A stretch of DNA of 64,000 nucleotides from Piscicola geometra (Eukaryota > Annelida > Clitellata > Hirudinida > Piscicolidae), in the NCBI GenBank assembly GCA_943735955.1, contig OX030956.1, forward strand, positions 5,297,876-5,361,875, written 5' to 3'. A model generated the notes under the pieces. It was not told the origin of the DNA, did no database searches, and was given only the letters and a program-made list of their open reading frames with translations. This document shows, piece after piece, positions 25,901 to 47,100 of the stretch. Both the position numbers and the translations under genes were made by a program. Position 1 is the stretch's first letter; each line of letters opens with the position of its first letter.

Positions 25901-27871
25901 GTAATTAAAATCAAACAAGCCGTCTAGTTTTCGAAAAATATTTATTTTGCAAAACGAATGTCATATACAAATTTTTTATTCATAAGCTTTTCTTATTCAT
26001 GATTTGACACCACATATTTTACTTCTTTAAAAAAATGTGTTGTCTTGCACATTAAGTTTTTTTAGACAAAAATAAGTTTAGAAAAGAATTTCGTTTCATA
26101 GATCTTGGTCAAATCAAAAAGCCTAAGGTTATTAGTTAATTTTCTTACATAGGAAGTATTATAACAACTAAATATTTACTTTATATCTTCTAAAAAAAAC
26201 TTTAAAAAGGATTTTATTACAGAACCACTTGGAAAACATTTTGAGCGATTGAGAACGAAATACTGAACAGATGTGCGCGTAGCTTTGCAGTCAGTGTATC
26301 ATACTCTTTTTGAAGTAACGAAATTGATCAACCTTGGAGTCCTTAAAGCCATTTCACGCTAATCGCTCTGCAAATGGCGTTCCAGCGTTCACTGCGCTAT
26401 CTCTCCCGCAGAGTACTCAAGCAATTTAGAGCCTTAATAAATAGCCTGAGAGTATGATATACGAGCAGGGCGTAGTATTAAATCTAATATTGTATTTCGA
26501 CGACATTATAAGTTGGAATATTACTTCCAGAACCTCTTTGCCTGCAACGAATAAATCATGTGGAATGACACGAGACTTAGAAGGCCATGAATCATGCACC
26601 TCCGCACAATTGCGAGCTGTTGATCAATCTGCCAGCAGTGATTATCAACTTTTAAAAGAATTCATGCCGTTGCCGTGCCACGAAATGCTTGTCTTGCTTG
26701 TTTCGACTTAGACTTAAGGGAATATTATGTCACAATATTTTTATAAAACTTAGAAATTTAGATTTAGTTTAAAATATGTAAAAAATGTATCTAAAAATTT
26801 ATTTTTACGAAAAATACTAGAAAAAACAAATTTAGAAAAAGTTTTACATTTTTTATACCGGAAAAACATACAAAAACTTCTGAATCTTTGATTTAGAAAA
26901 ATACCCGATATTTATATTACATTAATTTTTTCTAATATACACTAAATTGATGAAGTTATATAATCTTCAAGATTTTAAACTTCAAATTTTTGAGACAGTA
27001 TCTAAAACAACATTGGTTTCTAAAATTGGTATTTTACTGACATCTGCAATAAACATTTAATTATTTGATAATTTTAAAGCTTTTAAGTTTTAAAATGAAC
27101 AATATTATCAGTTACTTTGGCGTATTTAGAATAAATTAATGTCAGATTCGTAAAATTGACGAGTCTATTGATAAAAGCTGGATTGATTAGAAAGATAATC
27201 CATTGAATGAAAACAATCAATCAATGGGAATAAGTCCATCTTTGCGAATAAATCAATCAAGGAAGACGTCATTGAAGACGTCTATCCATCAGGCAAGATT
27301 TATCGTGCCTCAAAATGACGTTTGCTAGATACAACTCGTAATTATTAACCGTCTAATGCACCTAAATTTTCTAAAAATTTTTTTGCAAAAAACTATTTAT
27401 GTGTGTAATTCGTTTACTTTAAGCACTTAAATTTAAATTATCGTTAAAAAACAAATCACTCACCTGGTACACATTTGTACTCCACCAGCAAAAACGGTGA
27501 AAAGTCTTTGGGACAGGGCTGTTGTTTTTTCAGCCAATCATCGGGCACTGGCAGACTGCAACTGACCAATCCAGAGCACGAAGCCGAAACGTGGTCCGTG
27601 ACGTCTTTGTGGCAGCCTATGTTGCCGTACGAGTTGGTGGCACAGCGACCCACGTGCAGTCTGCCGTAACGAGCCTTCGTGATGAAGATGACGTTGACCG
27701 AGACTGCCTCGATGTCGTTCGTTGGTTTTTTGTGAGGTCCGTTTGTGAGGTAATGAGAGACGACAAAGGATGAGTTACTGGTGACTGTGAAGAAAGAGCT
27801 GCTGGTGGATGGGTTGGGAGTGGAACAGTTTGCCTGGAAAGTCTCGTACTGACACACTTCGTTGTTTTTCA
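7300..27871 (-). CDS. SUEL lectin-CUB-sushi-like-TM receptor, 5' end not found
   Basis: Minus-strand exons, 5' to 3': 27871-27464 (SUEL lectin), 13042-12892, 12728-12578 and 12427-11803 (CUB), 10795-10631 (end of CUB plus sushi-like module), probably 10093-10033 (linker), 8969-8844 (TM), 7939-7300 (tail and stop). Junctions have AG/GT, and phases chain as 1,2,0,1,1,2,2. The lectin exon joins the CUB exon in phase 1 across a 14.4-kb intron. The predicted protein is a type I single-pass surface receptor whose lectin domain would bind galactose/rhamnose-type glycans. Lectin plus TM recalls EVA-1/EVA1C (Slit co-receptor), but CUB and sushi-like modules are not part of that family as I know it, so no name is given. 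Upstream exons, including a signal peptide, were not recognised. Confidence 0.75.
8844..8969 (-). CDS. Transmembrane exon of the lectin/CUB receptor
   Basis: The frame reads YVPSTSQSTNFAG, then a membrane helix ILFVSAIGVSLGLVIGVSLL extending to FIVVVCL, then KR. The donor AAGAG|GTGGGT (phase 2) joins the tail exon at RYRSPQPGG. The downstream junction is firm. The acceptor at CTACGAG is weak and the true exon start could lie further upstream in the same frame. Confidence 0.7.
10033..10093 (-). CDS. Possible linker exon before the membrane helix
   Basis: The sushi-like exon ends in phase 1 and the TM exon starts in phase 2, so a connecting exon is needed if the TM acceptor is right. This GC-richer patch has acceptor acgtcag, an open frame (GFLKPYSWSTSHEDWSSPLGG) and donor GG|GTGTGG giving phase 1 to 2. 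A competing donor four bases upstream (G|GTGGGT) would give phase 1. It rests on phase and composition only. Confidence 0.35.
10631..10795 (-). CDS. CUB end plus sushi-like cysteine module
   Basis: Acceptor gaccacag, donor TCGG|GTGAGT, phase 1-1. VIGC completes the CUB domain. Then NGHLTS, SVC, HRC-LGGVW and VVAC give a compact four-cysteine pattern with the NG and G-x-W features of a sushi/CCP domain. It is shorter than a standard sushi (about 60 residues) and may share its first Cys with the CUB end. Sushi identity is moderate; coding status is better supported by the junctions. Confidence 0.65.
10796..11802. other. Intron of the lectin/CUB gene
   Basis: This AT-rich stretch lies between the third CUB exon and the sushi-like exon. 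No second gene or element was seen in it. Confidence 0.5.
11803..12427 (-). CDS. CUB domain, third exon with large low-complexity insertion
   Basis: Acceptor cactcag, then SLKHCTKYLLL (third Cys and the CUB 'C-x-Y-L' strand) and VVCGAS (fourth Cys, 'CG'). The normal loop is then replaced by over 100 His/Asn-rich residues. The fold resumes with VEVYTSKSHILEVLI, the expected 'S-x-x-x-L-x-V' strand. A second acidic and Arg/Glu-rich insertion (ERREEEADARR to DDEMDDDD) precedes the final strand FIVKYK, completed by IGC in the next exon. The donor is AAAG|GTTACC, phase 1. Confidence 0.75.
12578..12728 (-). CDS. CUB domain, second exon
   Basis: The acceptor is ttccctcag and the donor CCT|GTGAGT. 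The translation CSWLLKASKGQQISLTLVDF is the classic CUB core (C-x-W, A-x-x-G-x-x-I-x-L-x-x-x-D-F). The following KSTRHYFKKYYNEYKKNDG replaces the usual acidic turn with a basic, aromatic loop. The exon ends in phase 0. Confidence 0.8.
12892..13042 (-). CDS. CUB domain, first exon
   Basis: The acceptor atcctacag leads into VVTFPTQPNDPSSPSCSKR, which holds the first CUB cysteine, then GLISS, matching the CUB 'G-x-I-x-S' strand. The donor AAAAAG|GTTTTG is weak. Phase 2 joins exactly to the next exon, giving HRKR then CSWLL. The spacing between the first two cysteines is then right for a CUB domain. Confidence 0.65.
19740..20410 (-). pseudogene. Decayed transposase-like coding relic
   Basis: Minus-strand fragments in shifting frames read DDWGLRDRIRSLCLNTTSSN (about 20187-20128), then a stop, and NDSPECGIALIQTFNSSLTR followed by NEEQKQY (about 19914-19840). 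The 'WGL-x-D-x-x-x-x-L-C-x-x-T-T-S-S-N' and 'ERG-x-x-L-IQ...LT...EEQKQ' patterns are ones I recall from a multicopy transposase-like family common in invertebrate genomes, probably hAT-related. Stops and frame changes throughout mean it is dead. It lies inside the intron of the lectin/CUB gene, on the same strand. Confidence 0.55.
20427..20585. repeat. AT-rich tandem repeat next to the transposase relic
   Basis: A unit of about 33 bp, GTAGAAATAT-TTATTTACTAATGAATACAT, recurs roughly three times with decay, then grades into TATGTAT-type repeats. It directly abuts the transposase relic and may be part of that element's end. Confidence 0.7.
27464..27871 (-). CDS. SUEL-type (galactose/rhamnose-binding) lectin domain exon
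   Basis: The acceptor tttccag and donor gtgagt flank 408 bases of phase 1-1. The translation has eight cysteines in SUEL order: VCQYETFQANC; ARYGRLHVGRC; GCHKDV; SASC; VSC; QPC; and FLLVEYKCV at the end. YGR after the second beta segment and the final V-Y-K-C-V are family hallmarks. A Ser/Thr-rich, N-glycosylation-prone stretch (NCST, SNSS) is inserted after the second Cys, making this domain longer than the usual roughly 85-95 residues. A symmetrical phase 1-1 exon encoding a whole domain is typical of shuffled extracellular modules. Confidence 0.85.
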
Positions 27872-30800
27872 CTGGAAAGTTTGAACAATTTGAAAGTTAA
27901 AAAAGATAAGAAGTTAGTTCACATTAAAAATATATAAAATATCTAAGCAAAATAATGTTTTTTCCAACTGATTTTGAGATTATTTTTATAAAAAAAGATT
28001 TTGATATTTTCGCGTGGAGATTATACGACAGTCTTACTGAAAAAACGTCAACTATTAATCTTTCAAGAATAATTTATATTTGAAAAAATTAATAAATTCA
28101 AAAAAAATTAATAATATATTTTCTTATGTCTTATACACTTAGATATATTTTTAAGTTAATACTCTTTATGGTGATCAATTCAGTGGTCACATATGCTAAG
28201 AATATTCCAGATTGTCACATAATTTAAGGATATTAATAAGCCGAATGAAAACTAAAAATATTTATATTTTTATCTCATTTCCTACTCATTATTTTATACT
28301 TTTTGAGTTCAATCTGTTTTTCCGTTTTCATTTCGAATTTTTATGAATTTTTCTTAACTCACATTATTTCCTTTTTAAATTCCTAATAATACTATAAAAA
28401 TGAAAATATAAATACTGAAAACTTATTTCTACAATTCATAAAATGCTCTTAATGGATACTTTTTTCTTCAGAAAAATACTAGAAACCCTAAGTACCACAA
28501 TTTGAACATCAATAGCATTCTATTTTGTCTAATTGGCTGAGACGCACGATATAAATTAGTGGAACAATCAATCAGATGCAAAAATAAAATATATTAAGAA
28601 AAGTTCTCCAAGATTTTTTCAAATTTACAATTTCGAAATTATATTTTTTCTTTACATTTTTTTAACCCTAATATAAATGTTAAACGAAAATAACTATGTT
28701 TATTGTCAGATATTTCAAGCTAAACAAAAGGTTCGTTAAATCTTGATAAATAAAGTATTTTAGAAAAAAAAGTTTGTTATATTCTTATATCGACTAAATA
28801 TTCTTTTATTTGCCCTTCTATTTGTGTGTTTTTCATATTTTAAAAAGCTTTGTCTTAGAGTTATTTTATTTAAAAATCCTTTTATCTCACAGGCAATCTT
28901 CTAATGCCTCCACTCTAGTGACGACTGCATTCATTCGAGCAACATTCGAAATAGCAATCGATAATAAAAACCACAGTATAACTCGAGTAATGTTACTTTT
29001 GGAAAGTACTCGAAACTACAGTATTTCAGCAAGAATATACATTTTAATATAGTTTTAAAATATTTCAAAAAAAAATATTTAAAATGTAGTTTAAAACAGG
29101 TTAATAATTGCATAAATAAATAAGAAAAATAGTAAAATTTAATTTTTTTAACGTATTGTTCTCAAAGATTTTCCTAGACAATATATGTTTTTTAAATTTT
29201 GTTTTAAGTTCTTCTTAACACTCTTTGAAATTCTTCAAGAAAAACTGTAAACGACAAAATGAAACGACATTAGCACAAATACATTTTATAACATCTGATT
29301 TTTTAAGCTAGAATGAAACTTTCTATCAACTTTTTATCAATTTCTACTTAGACCGAAGTAATCAATCAATCACTTACTACGAGATTTTCAGCAAATCGAA
29401 AGAGACGTATTTTATTCCACTTGTTTTACTAATTCTACTTTTAAAATAGTTTATCAATCCGTTGAAAAAAGTTTATCACTTAAAATAAGTTAGAAACTGT
29501 CAAAATCTTGATGAAAACAAGTTGTTTCGACAGCTCGTAGTGTCAGCACAAGACAAGCAAAAGAAGAATTTATTGAAGTTGTAGTTTAAATCGAAGTATT
29601 TGTATTAGTATTTTTAGTATGGATAAAAAGTTAGTAGTTGTCTACGATGGCTGAATCCGTTGTTTCATAAGCAGCATCTGAAGCATCGCTGAATATTTTT
29701 AATATTTTGTAAAATAATTTCCATTATGCTTCGATCATATTTACAAGGCTCTTAATAATGGTAATATCATTAATGCTGATGGGTATTAGACTCATTACGC
29801 CATGCCTCTAGATAGCCTTCTTTGTTGTTGTTGTCTCTTCGAAGGGCTGCAAAAACGATGGGTGGTGGTAACGACGCTGATGAAAGTGTCGAAAGTATAC
29901 TTTATAGATTTCGCGACGTTCAGCGTCTTAGAAATATTCTGATAACGCTTCAAATATAACATTGAAAAAGATTATAATTATGACAATCATTTGATTTTGA
30001 GAAAATAAATAAATAATGAGAAAAAAAATTAAATGTGTGGGAAAAGAAGAAAAAATAAAAAAAGTTAGGTGGATGAATGCTGGTGGTTATATTTTTTTGG
30101 TGTTGATGAAAGCAGGCGGAGAATTTCAATTAAAAATTAGAATGTAGAAGCTGCCATGTAATTTGTTATCTTCAAATTCTTTTAGCTCCATCACTCTTAG
30201 GCTTTTAGTTTTTCAAATCTCCGCATTCTGTTTTCATTTTCATTCCGCCAAATTAAAAAAGCAGAACAACAATTGAGATTCGACTGAAATTATATGATAC
30301 TGCAAAAATATAGGATGAAAGGGGTAAACTGACACGCGGGACGAGATAATGGAAAGGAAGTTTAACAGTGATGTATGGCCAAAAAACTTTTTTTTAAAGA
30401 TAATTTTCAAGTTTTTTTTAACTTTTTTATATGGTGAAATATTTTTTCTGACTGCATATGTTTCTGTTTTTTTGAAATATTTATAATACTGTAATTATTT
30501 TTTCTTTGAGTTTCACACATATTTGAACACGTCAAGTACAACATAATTTAATAATTCTACGCTTTTAGCTTCATACCCAATCCATTAACACGATGATTTT
30601 AATACACGGAAAACAAAATCCACAAAAACAAAATTAGATAAATGAATAATATCAAAATAAAAATAAAAGACAAGAAAAAAAGTAATAGGGATGGCTTGTA
30701 TACAAATCAATAGCAATAGGTACATATGCGCGCTTTTTTCTGTACTTTTGCAATTAATTGTAATTCTATTTGTAGTGATGTGTTAGAGTATGAGGTATTG

Positions 30801-31617
30801 TGGATGGAGTAGTGAATGTCGTGATGGAGTGTAATAAACAAGAATGTAAAGGAGATGATAATGTGGGGAGGCCCTGTGTGTGAATGGGTGACTGGATGTG
30901 TGCATGGAAGAAAACTTAAATGGATGCTTGAATAAATGAAAAAGTGAATAAACGAAAAAAAATTATAATAATAAAATAATAAAAAGAAAGATAAAAAGAA
31001 AATGCATGAAAAGTATGAAAATTAATCTTTAATAGGCACCATTACGGTTGCCTTTTACAATTTGCTTAGTTTTTTTAAGTTTTATGAAGCTTTTTTTCGA
31101 AAAAATAACCTAGTCTTGATTAATTTTATTAGTTTTATTTTTTATCTCATTTGTTTTTTCTTGATAATCTCATCTGTTTTGGAATTCGAAATTTTTCTCT
31201 TCTTGCGCTCCGTTTTTTTTCTCCGTTTCAATTACAAAAAAAAATAATTTTGAGCTGCTGGAGACATTTGTAAAGACTTGCCAGCGTGACCCTTCCCTTC
31301 TCTGCTTTTCTGAATTTGCTTTCTACAAAAAATAGGTCAAAAGTTATAATGCGGAGATTCCCTCGAAGCGTTTCTTGCCAGGGCGATGCTGTGGAGACCG
31401 ACCGTACTGCCATGAGGGTGCCAAGCCTGAGAAGAAAGAAAGAAAAAAAAGAAGAAAAAATGGAGGGCCTAGAACGCGACCTAGAGAGAAAGTCCCTTGC
31501 ACCATGGGAGATGAGAGTAGTATTTATAGTTTATTTATTTAACTTTTATATATTTTTTGGAGTATTTTTATTTTTACTTATAAATCGTCTAACTGGTATC
31601 GTCATTCCTAACCAAGT

Positions 31618-31672
31618 GGTTTTGAAGCTCGTTTGGGTTCACGCCAAACTAGTAATTCTGGTCTTCTTATTG
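31618..31672 (+). repeat. Fragment related to the SINE-like repeat at 62.1 kb
   Basis: TTTGAAGCTCGTTTGGGTTC-ACGCCAAACTA closely matches TTTGAAGCTCGTTTGGATTA-TACGCAACTA at 62222-62252, and both continue with similar T/C-rich sequence. Two dispersed copies of the same block imply an interspersed repeat family. No tRNA-like head was seen at this copy. Confidence 0.55.
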
Positions 31673-31792
31673 ATGAATAAATGAAGAACTGAATAGATAG
31701 TCTAGACCTAATGGATGGATAAATAAAGGATAAGATAAAAGGACCAGATAAATGAATAGGTAGATAAACCAGAGAATGAATAGATGGGCGAG

Positions 31793-32230
31793 TCATTGGT
31801 GGGAAGATGACATAATGGCCGCAAAGTAGGGCCTTAAAGCATCGAATGAAAGGACGGGGTATTGAAAAGATGGATTAAGACGTATAAAGGCGAAATTAAC
31901 GAAGTAGCTTGATGCGAGCTCAGCTGATGGATCGGCGTGGTTGCAAAATATGAAGGTATCGACGAGTGGATGACGCATAACAAGGAGTTTATGAGAAGTA
32001 ATCTGCATTCCAAAAGCTCTTGGTGCCTTCGTAATTAATTTATTACACCCCTCTCTGCACAAGAGTCCATCCGTCATCGTTACTCCTAGGATAAACGTCA
32101 GTCTCAGCGGACAAAGAATTGCCTCACTGAAAGTTTCATCATGCAACGTTTTCATAATATTGCTATTTATTTCTGGGTATGAAAAACTTTCAAATAGCTC
32201 TTTGTAGTGATGTTGCGAGAAGGATGCCAT
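31793..32230 (-). CDS. Unexplained 145-codon open frame (low confidence)
   Basis: An ATG-initiated frame MASFSQHHYK to IMSSSHQ is unusually long for this AT-rich DNA, in a patch of higher GC. No family was recognised in this frame. An overlapping frame on the same strand reads DDGWTLVQRGV before stops, a phrase like those in fibrinogen-related or similar secreted domains, which raises the alternative of a decayed domain exon. No splice context or neighbours support a gene. Confidence 0.15.
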   Translation of the reverse strand: MASFSQHHYKELFESFSYPEINSNIMKTLHDETFSEAILCPLRLTFILGVTMTDGLLCREGCNKLITKAPRAFGMQITSHKLLVMRHPLVDTFIFCNHADPSAELASSYFVNFAFIRLNPSFQYPVLSFDALRPYFAAIMSSSHQ

Positions 32231-33183
32231 AAATCGCGCCTAACGTCAATGCAAGACGCTTAACGGTCCAACAAACAACCCCACAACTCAATCGCTCGCC
32301 TTGCAAGGAGATCTTTTTGCCTACAAAGTTGACGTGAATTGAAAAGAAAGTATCTTTATTAAACGGGGTAACATGAAAGCTTCTACGATAAATGAATTTT
32401 TATGCTTCACGTGTATTCTGCTTACATGTGAAGAAAATAATAATTTTTCGATCCACTAGGTCTTTTGCTACTTCGATCAAATAAAACTTAGTTTTACACA
32501 GGCTTTGAAATAATTCGAATTTTATTTCTTAATCTAGCCATTAAAACTTTAAACGTCTCATGCTCATAACAGAATATTTAATTAGGTGCAAACTCTTTAG
32601 TACAATATAATAAAAAAATCCCCAAAAAGTTCTATTGTCAGAAACTCTAAAAATCAAAGATCGAAGCTAATAGGCCAAAAAATTAAACATAAATTCAATG
32701 AAATATAGATTTGTTTGAATCAAAGGATATTTCTTTTTTTTTAAATGTATTATTCAAATTGAAACTCATTTTTCTAGACTTGTACATGTTCAAGCTCATT
32801 TTTGAATTCGTCCCATTTAAGAATGAAACTGCACAGTAATTTTACAATAAAATCTTTCTTTTTATAGAATTTAACCCAAATTCTTATCTGGAATATAGTG
32901 CACAAAAAAGTAAGAATTTTTAGATATTTGAGCATAAATTTCTGAAATTTGTCTAATTCCAAAATGGCAGAAGTTCAGAAATCAGACGGATTATATACAT
33001 TTGAATATAAAAATGACATAAAAATGTATTCAATGACATAATATAGAATGAAGTCACTGACAAATTTAATGTGGTCATGAAAGAAAAGTACAGAAATAAA
33101 ACATTAATATTTGAATTTTTCTTCCGATAAAGAATTGTTTCATAATTCTATTTGATAGTTTTCATTATAACAACTACTTTCTA

Positions 33184-33464
<281 letters not shown>

Positions 33465-34517
33465 TTATATAGAAGAAATTTTGATTGATTATATAAATAT
33501 ATATCGATCTTCTTTAGAGCAATAATGTTTAAAGTGAAAATGAAATCATAGCCATAAATGAAATCATGGACAAAACAGATAAAAGCTTATAATTAAAATA
33601 ACCCAATAAAAAACTGAAAGCAAAAACCAAAATCATAATTACCAGCTTGTAGGGATAATGCATGTGATGGGTAGTTTGCTTAACGTGATACGCATGAGGA
33701 GCGACATTGTAGTTTTCGTGTTCTATTTCGTTCAATCTTGTATTCGTTTTAGACTTTTGATAACGTTTTAAGTCTTTTCAATGAGATGAAATCAAACGTT
33801 AGTACTCTAAACCAGTATGATATTGTGTTTTTATAGTTTAATTGCTGAAAGGCAGATGACAGGATTCTATAAAATACTCCGTTTTGGCAGGCTTCAAAAA
33901 TTCTTCTCATGAAACCCAACTCAATGATCAAGCTAACTGAATTGGAGCTGGAATCCATACTTGGAACGTGCATTAGGTTAATATAAAATTTGTATTTGAT
34001 CATTTATCCTTTTAAATTGTTCAATTTAGCAAAATAAATTAGCACAAAGCTATTCCGAGTCTTTTCAACTCTGAGTTTTGTTGCCATAATTGTTTATTTA
34101 TTTATAATTCATTTGAGAATAATTTATTGATATTATCTTTTTTATTATAACTTTTTAAAAAGTGTGTTAGTTTTCTTAGTTTATCATAAATCAAAGTCAG
34201 AGTAAAATATTGAATAGAAAAATATCTAAATTGATAGTCACTTTGACCGTTTTGTATTTAGAAAAAACACCAAAATATTGAATTTTACAGATGTGGATCG
34301 ATCAAAAATGGAAACATCAACTTAGATGGAGTCTTTCCTTTAGCCAGCTTGATGTAGCTTTTAACCAAAAATATATATATTTTATTTATATATTTTTTAT
34401 TTTAACAAATGAAACAATTATTGTGGTACTGAGCCTTTAATAGATTCCATGTAATAGTACGACCAAATCCTTTCCATTTGTCAATGCTAAATCTTTCTAC
34501 CTATTTCCATATTTCCA

Positions 34518-34627
<110 letters not shown>

Positions 34628-34679
34628 GGCGTATAGCAAGAGACTTACTATAAATTGAAAAATGAAAATGAGCATGTCA

Positions 34680-34980
34680 AAAAAAATTTGTTTATAGGAA
34701 ATCGTGGATGGTGTGTGCATGAGACGGGAAATCAATCACACGAGAAGCTGATTGAGGAGTGATTGAGTGGTCGCATGCTCAATTGATTAGTCGTCCAATG
34801 CCTGCTTTTGAGAGATGGGTCGTGGTGGATTGGGTGCGAGATGGTGTGACGAGATGGTGAAGGCACGAGATTGCTGGGCGCATTGATGAGAGACTTCTTG
34901 CTTGATTGAGTGCTTGCTGCTTGAGTGGTTGGTAGGAAAGTTGGGTGCTCAGGTCGTTGTTTGGTGGTAAGGTAGTTATG
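34680..34980. repeat. Degenerate GATTGAG/GAGATGG-rich stretch
   Basis: Short purine-rich motifs (GATTGAG, GAGTG, GAGATGG, TGCTTG) recur imperfectly just downstream of the (AC)n tract. It looks like decayed satellite-type sequence rather than coding DNA; no splice-framed reading was found. Confidence 0.4.
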
Positions 34981-44145
<9,165 letters not shown>

Positions 44146-47100
44146 TTCTTAAGGGTTTTCTTATGGACATTATTAAATGCTTGCTTTGTTAATTAGGCAG
44201 ATTGATAAATCGAGAAGTAACGACCAGTCTCAATCTGCCTGAATTGCGTGGAAATTCTCTTTTACTCGTCTTCACGTTTTGTTTCTTGGACGTCACAAAT
44301 GACTTGGTAGTTCTACCAAATTGTTCTTGTAAATTAAAGATAGTTTAAACTTTAGAGTTAATATATTAATTTGGTTTAAAAGTAGAAATAAATATTTAAC
44401 AAGTTTTTCTTGATTATTTGAATGAAACGTTCAGCTGAAAATAATTGGAAACATTTTTCGAAACTTAAAAAGTTTTTAATAACTAAATTCAACATAAAAA
44501 CGACGGTTCAAAGCTAGTTTGACTTTTTTGGCCCACTCCAGTTTTGACGTTGTAAGAGGCAATTAGAAGGAGATTATCAATATAATCATCACCTTGTCCT
44601 TGACGCGACGTGATCCTCATCTTCATCATCTTAAGCTTGGAATTATTGTTTACTTTTACGTATTTTTCAAAAAAAGAAAATAATTAATTTTGTGTATAAA
44701 AATACTTTAAAATATAATATAAAAACGTAGATGCATGAAGACGCATTAAAGCTTGAAAAAATAAAATAAACATTTTATTAATTGATAATAAGTTTTTGAA
44801 GTAAGAAAAATTTAAATCACAAAATCAAAAAATCTCGTGAAAAGCTACGTGGTGAGAGCTATTAAATACCTTCCAGAGGAAGTATGCTTATTCCGAAGCT
44901 GCGAATACTTGAGGGGTAAATGGAAAGAAAATTGAATAATGGATGAACGCCGAACTGAAAAATCTTGCCAAATGCATGCTTTTGTTGCTTAAAAGAAGTG
45001 CAACAATGAGGCTTCCATTACTGAATTGAAAGAATAGCTATTGCATGCTTTTAATAAATCTTTGAAAACTGTTGATACTATATATTTTTCAAAGAATTTA
45101 AAAAATATTTTTCAAGTTTTTAAATATTTATTAACGTTAAAAATTGACAAAGTTGAAGTATGAAATATTGAAACCTTTGAACGCCGGTAGCAGATTTAGC
45201 GATGAAAAAGCTTTTTTAAATCATTTTAAAGTGCCTTCATGATCTAATTCCAAAATTATGTGATGTTTAAATCGAATAATTTTAAATATATAATAATTAT
45301 TTTTGTAAAAGCCTTGAACACATATAAATATAAACCAAATCAGTGGATTTTTTATATTCCATCTGGATATTTATCACTTTAGAATACCATTGGCATTTGT
45401 TTTATATTAAATTTGTGAATGCTTTGTATTTAATCATGGTGAACAAATGAAATACACGCAAAAATATCAATTGCAACTGTTATGGGATAAGTGCAAAATG
45501 ATCAAGAATCCATAAAGACAGTTGTCATTCTATTGAAAACACGCAATGCAGAAACAACATTGATTGGTACTGCACATCAAACAAAAGGTTTTGAAAAAGC
45601 AAATATTTATACTACTTCTTTATTCTTTTTGGTACGTATAAAATTTATAATTAACAAAAAGTTTCGATTCAAAAGACTACATTTCTAAATTATAAAGTTG
45701 TTTAATTAGAAAATCATCAGGTTTCAAAGCTAGGTCCTTTTACAAATACTATTCAGTTCATGCATTGGAGCAGAAAATTAAAAATAAATAGCTTTTCAAA
45801 CTCAAGAAAAGTTTGTTCCTTTGGTAATTTGAATGAATTATTGTTTTTCTACTGACATTATGACTATGATTCTCTCTTCCTTTCATTTTTGAATTAGCTT
45901 TTTTTATCAGTTGATAATAGGTTTTTATTCACAAATACCATTTTACTAAAAAAAAAATTCTTAAACACTTTTTCTAGTCCAAAACACAAAATTTATTTAC
46001 AAACAATAGAAAGTTTATTTCCCTAATTTGAAATGATCTAGAAGCTTTCAAAGTATTTCAACATTTAGAACAGTATTGTACATTTAAACCTGAAAATATA
46101 TCTTTTGATTTCAGTAAAAGCACCTAAAAAGTGTTTCATACGCAAAGAAGCAGTTTAAAGCATTTATCCTTTTTGAAATATTTGTTTCATCAATGTAAAA
46201 ATAAAGAAGCTCGCGCAAAACAATTGAGAATAAAGGATGGAGAAGTAAGGCAGACGTCCGCAAAAGCGCACTAAGATCAACTTTGCGGAAAAAACACATA
46301 CTGAAAACAAATACGAAACACACATAAAAGCATACGCACAAAAACACACATAGACATGAAAGCACACGCACAGAGCACACAACACAAACGATCGGGCAAA
46401 CAGTAGACTTTAAAATGTCATATTTTAAACTGTTTGTTCACACTTTGCCGTTTCACTCCTTAAACCTCTCACAAGTCACGATTTGTTTGCTAAAATATTT
46501 CAGAATAATTGATTTCTTAAACTTTAAAACATTTTTTTCAGTTTTGAAATGCTGGAATAATTAAACTATATGTTGACTCTCGAGCATGAATCGACAAACA
46601 CTTGTTTCAACTAAGCATTTGAAAACAACTGGTAAGTGCCTTTATAAGGCCTTTTTGCTTCCGCTGAGTCTACAACATTAAATCTGAATATCCTTGAAAG
46701 CTTAGAATTTGAACTAATTTTAATTTATGAATATTGTATTTTTTTCTTTAACTTTTTACTTTTAAAGATGTTTTTTACCCGCAAAATTAGAACTCCACTA
46801 ATGAACTCTTCTCGTTTTGGCGAAAAAATATTTTTATTACTATTAGTTTGAAATTCAATTACTTCAAATTTCAGTAGAAAAACCCCATAAATATTAGACT
46901 GAAAAATTTATTTATCACTCAAAAGACATTCATTCCTCAAACCTCGAAAAAAAGAAACTACATCACACCAAGGCAACTTCAAAAAAGTATTTTAAAATTT
47001 TAAAAGATAAATGCCACTCAAAGACGCTTGGAGAGGAGAGGGGTTCAATGCTTTAATTGGGGTCACACTGATGCCTCCAGGGTCGTTGGTACGAGCAGCG

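Larger units (their letters stand above)
13043..27463. other. 14.4-kb intron between lectin and CUB exons
   Basis: The sequence is AT-rich. It contains a transposase-like relic at 19.7-20.4 kb, a tandem AT-rich repeat at 20.4-20.6 kb and a slightly GC-richer patch at 14.55-14.72 kb with no convincing exon. No other splice-framed coding segment was recognised, but very short exons could be missed. Confidence 0.5.

Noticed and set aside
7300..27871. Naming the lectin/CUB gene EVA1C or eva-1
   Set aside because: The lectin domain and single TM fit, but a CUB domain and sushi-like module are not part of that family as I know it.
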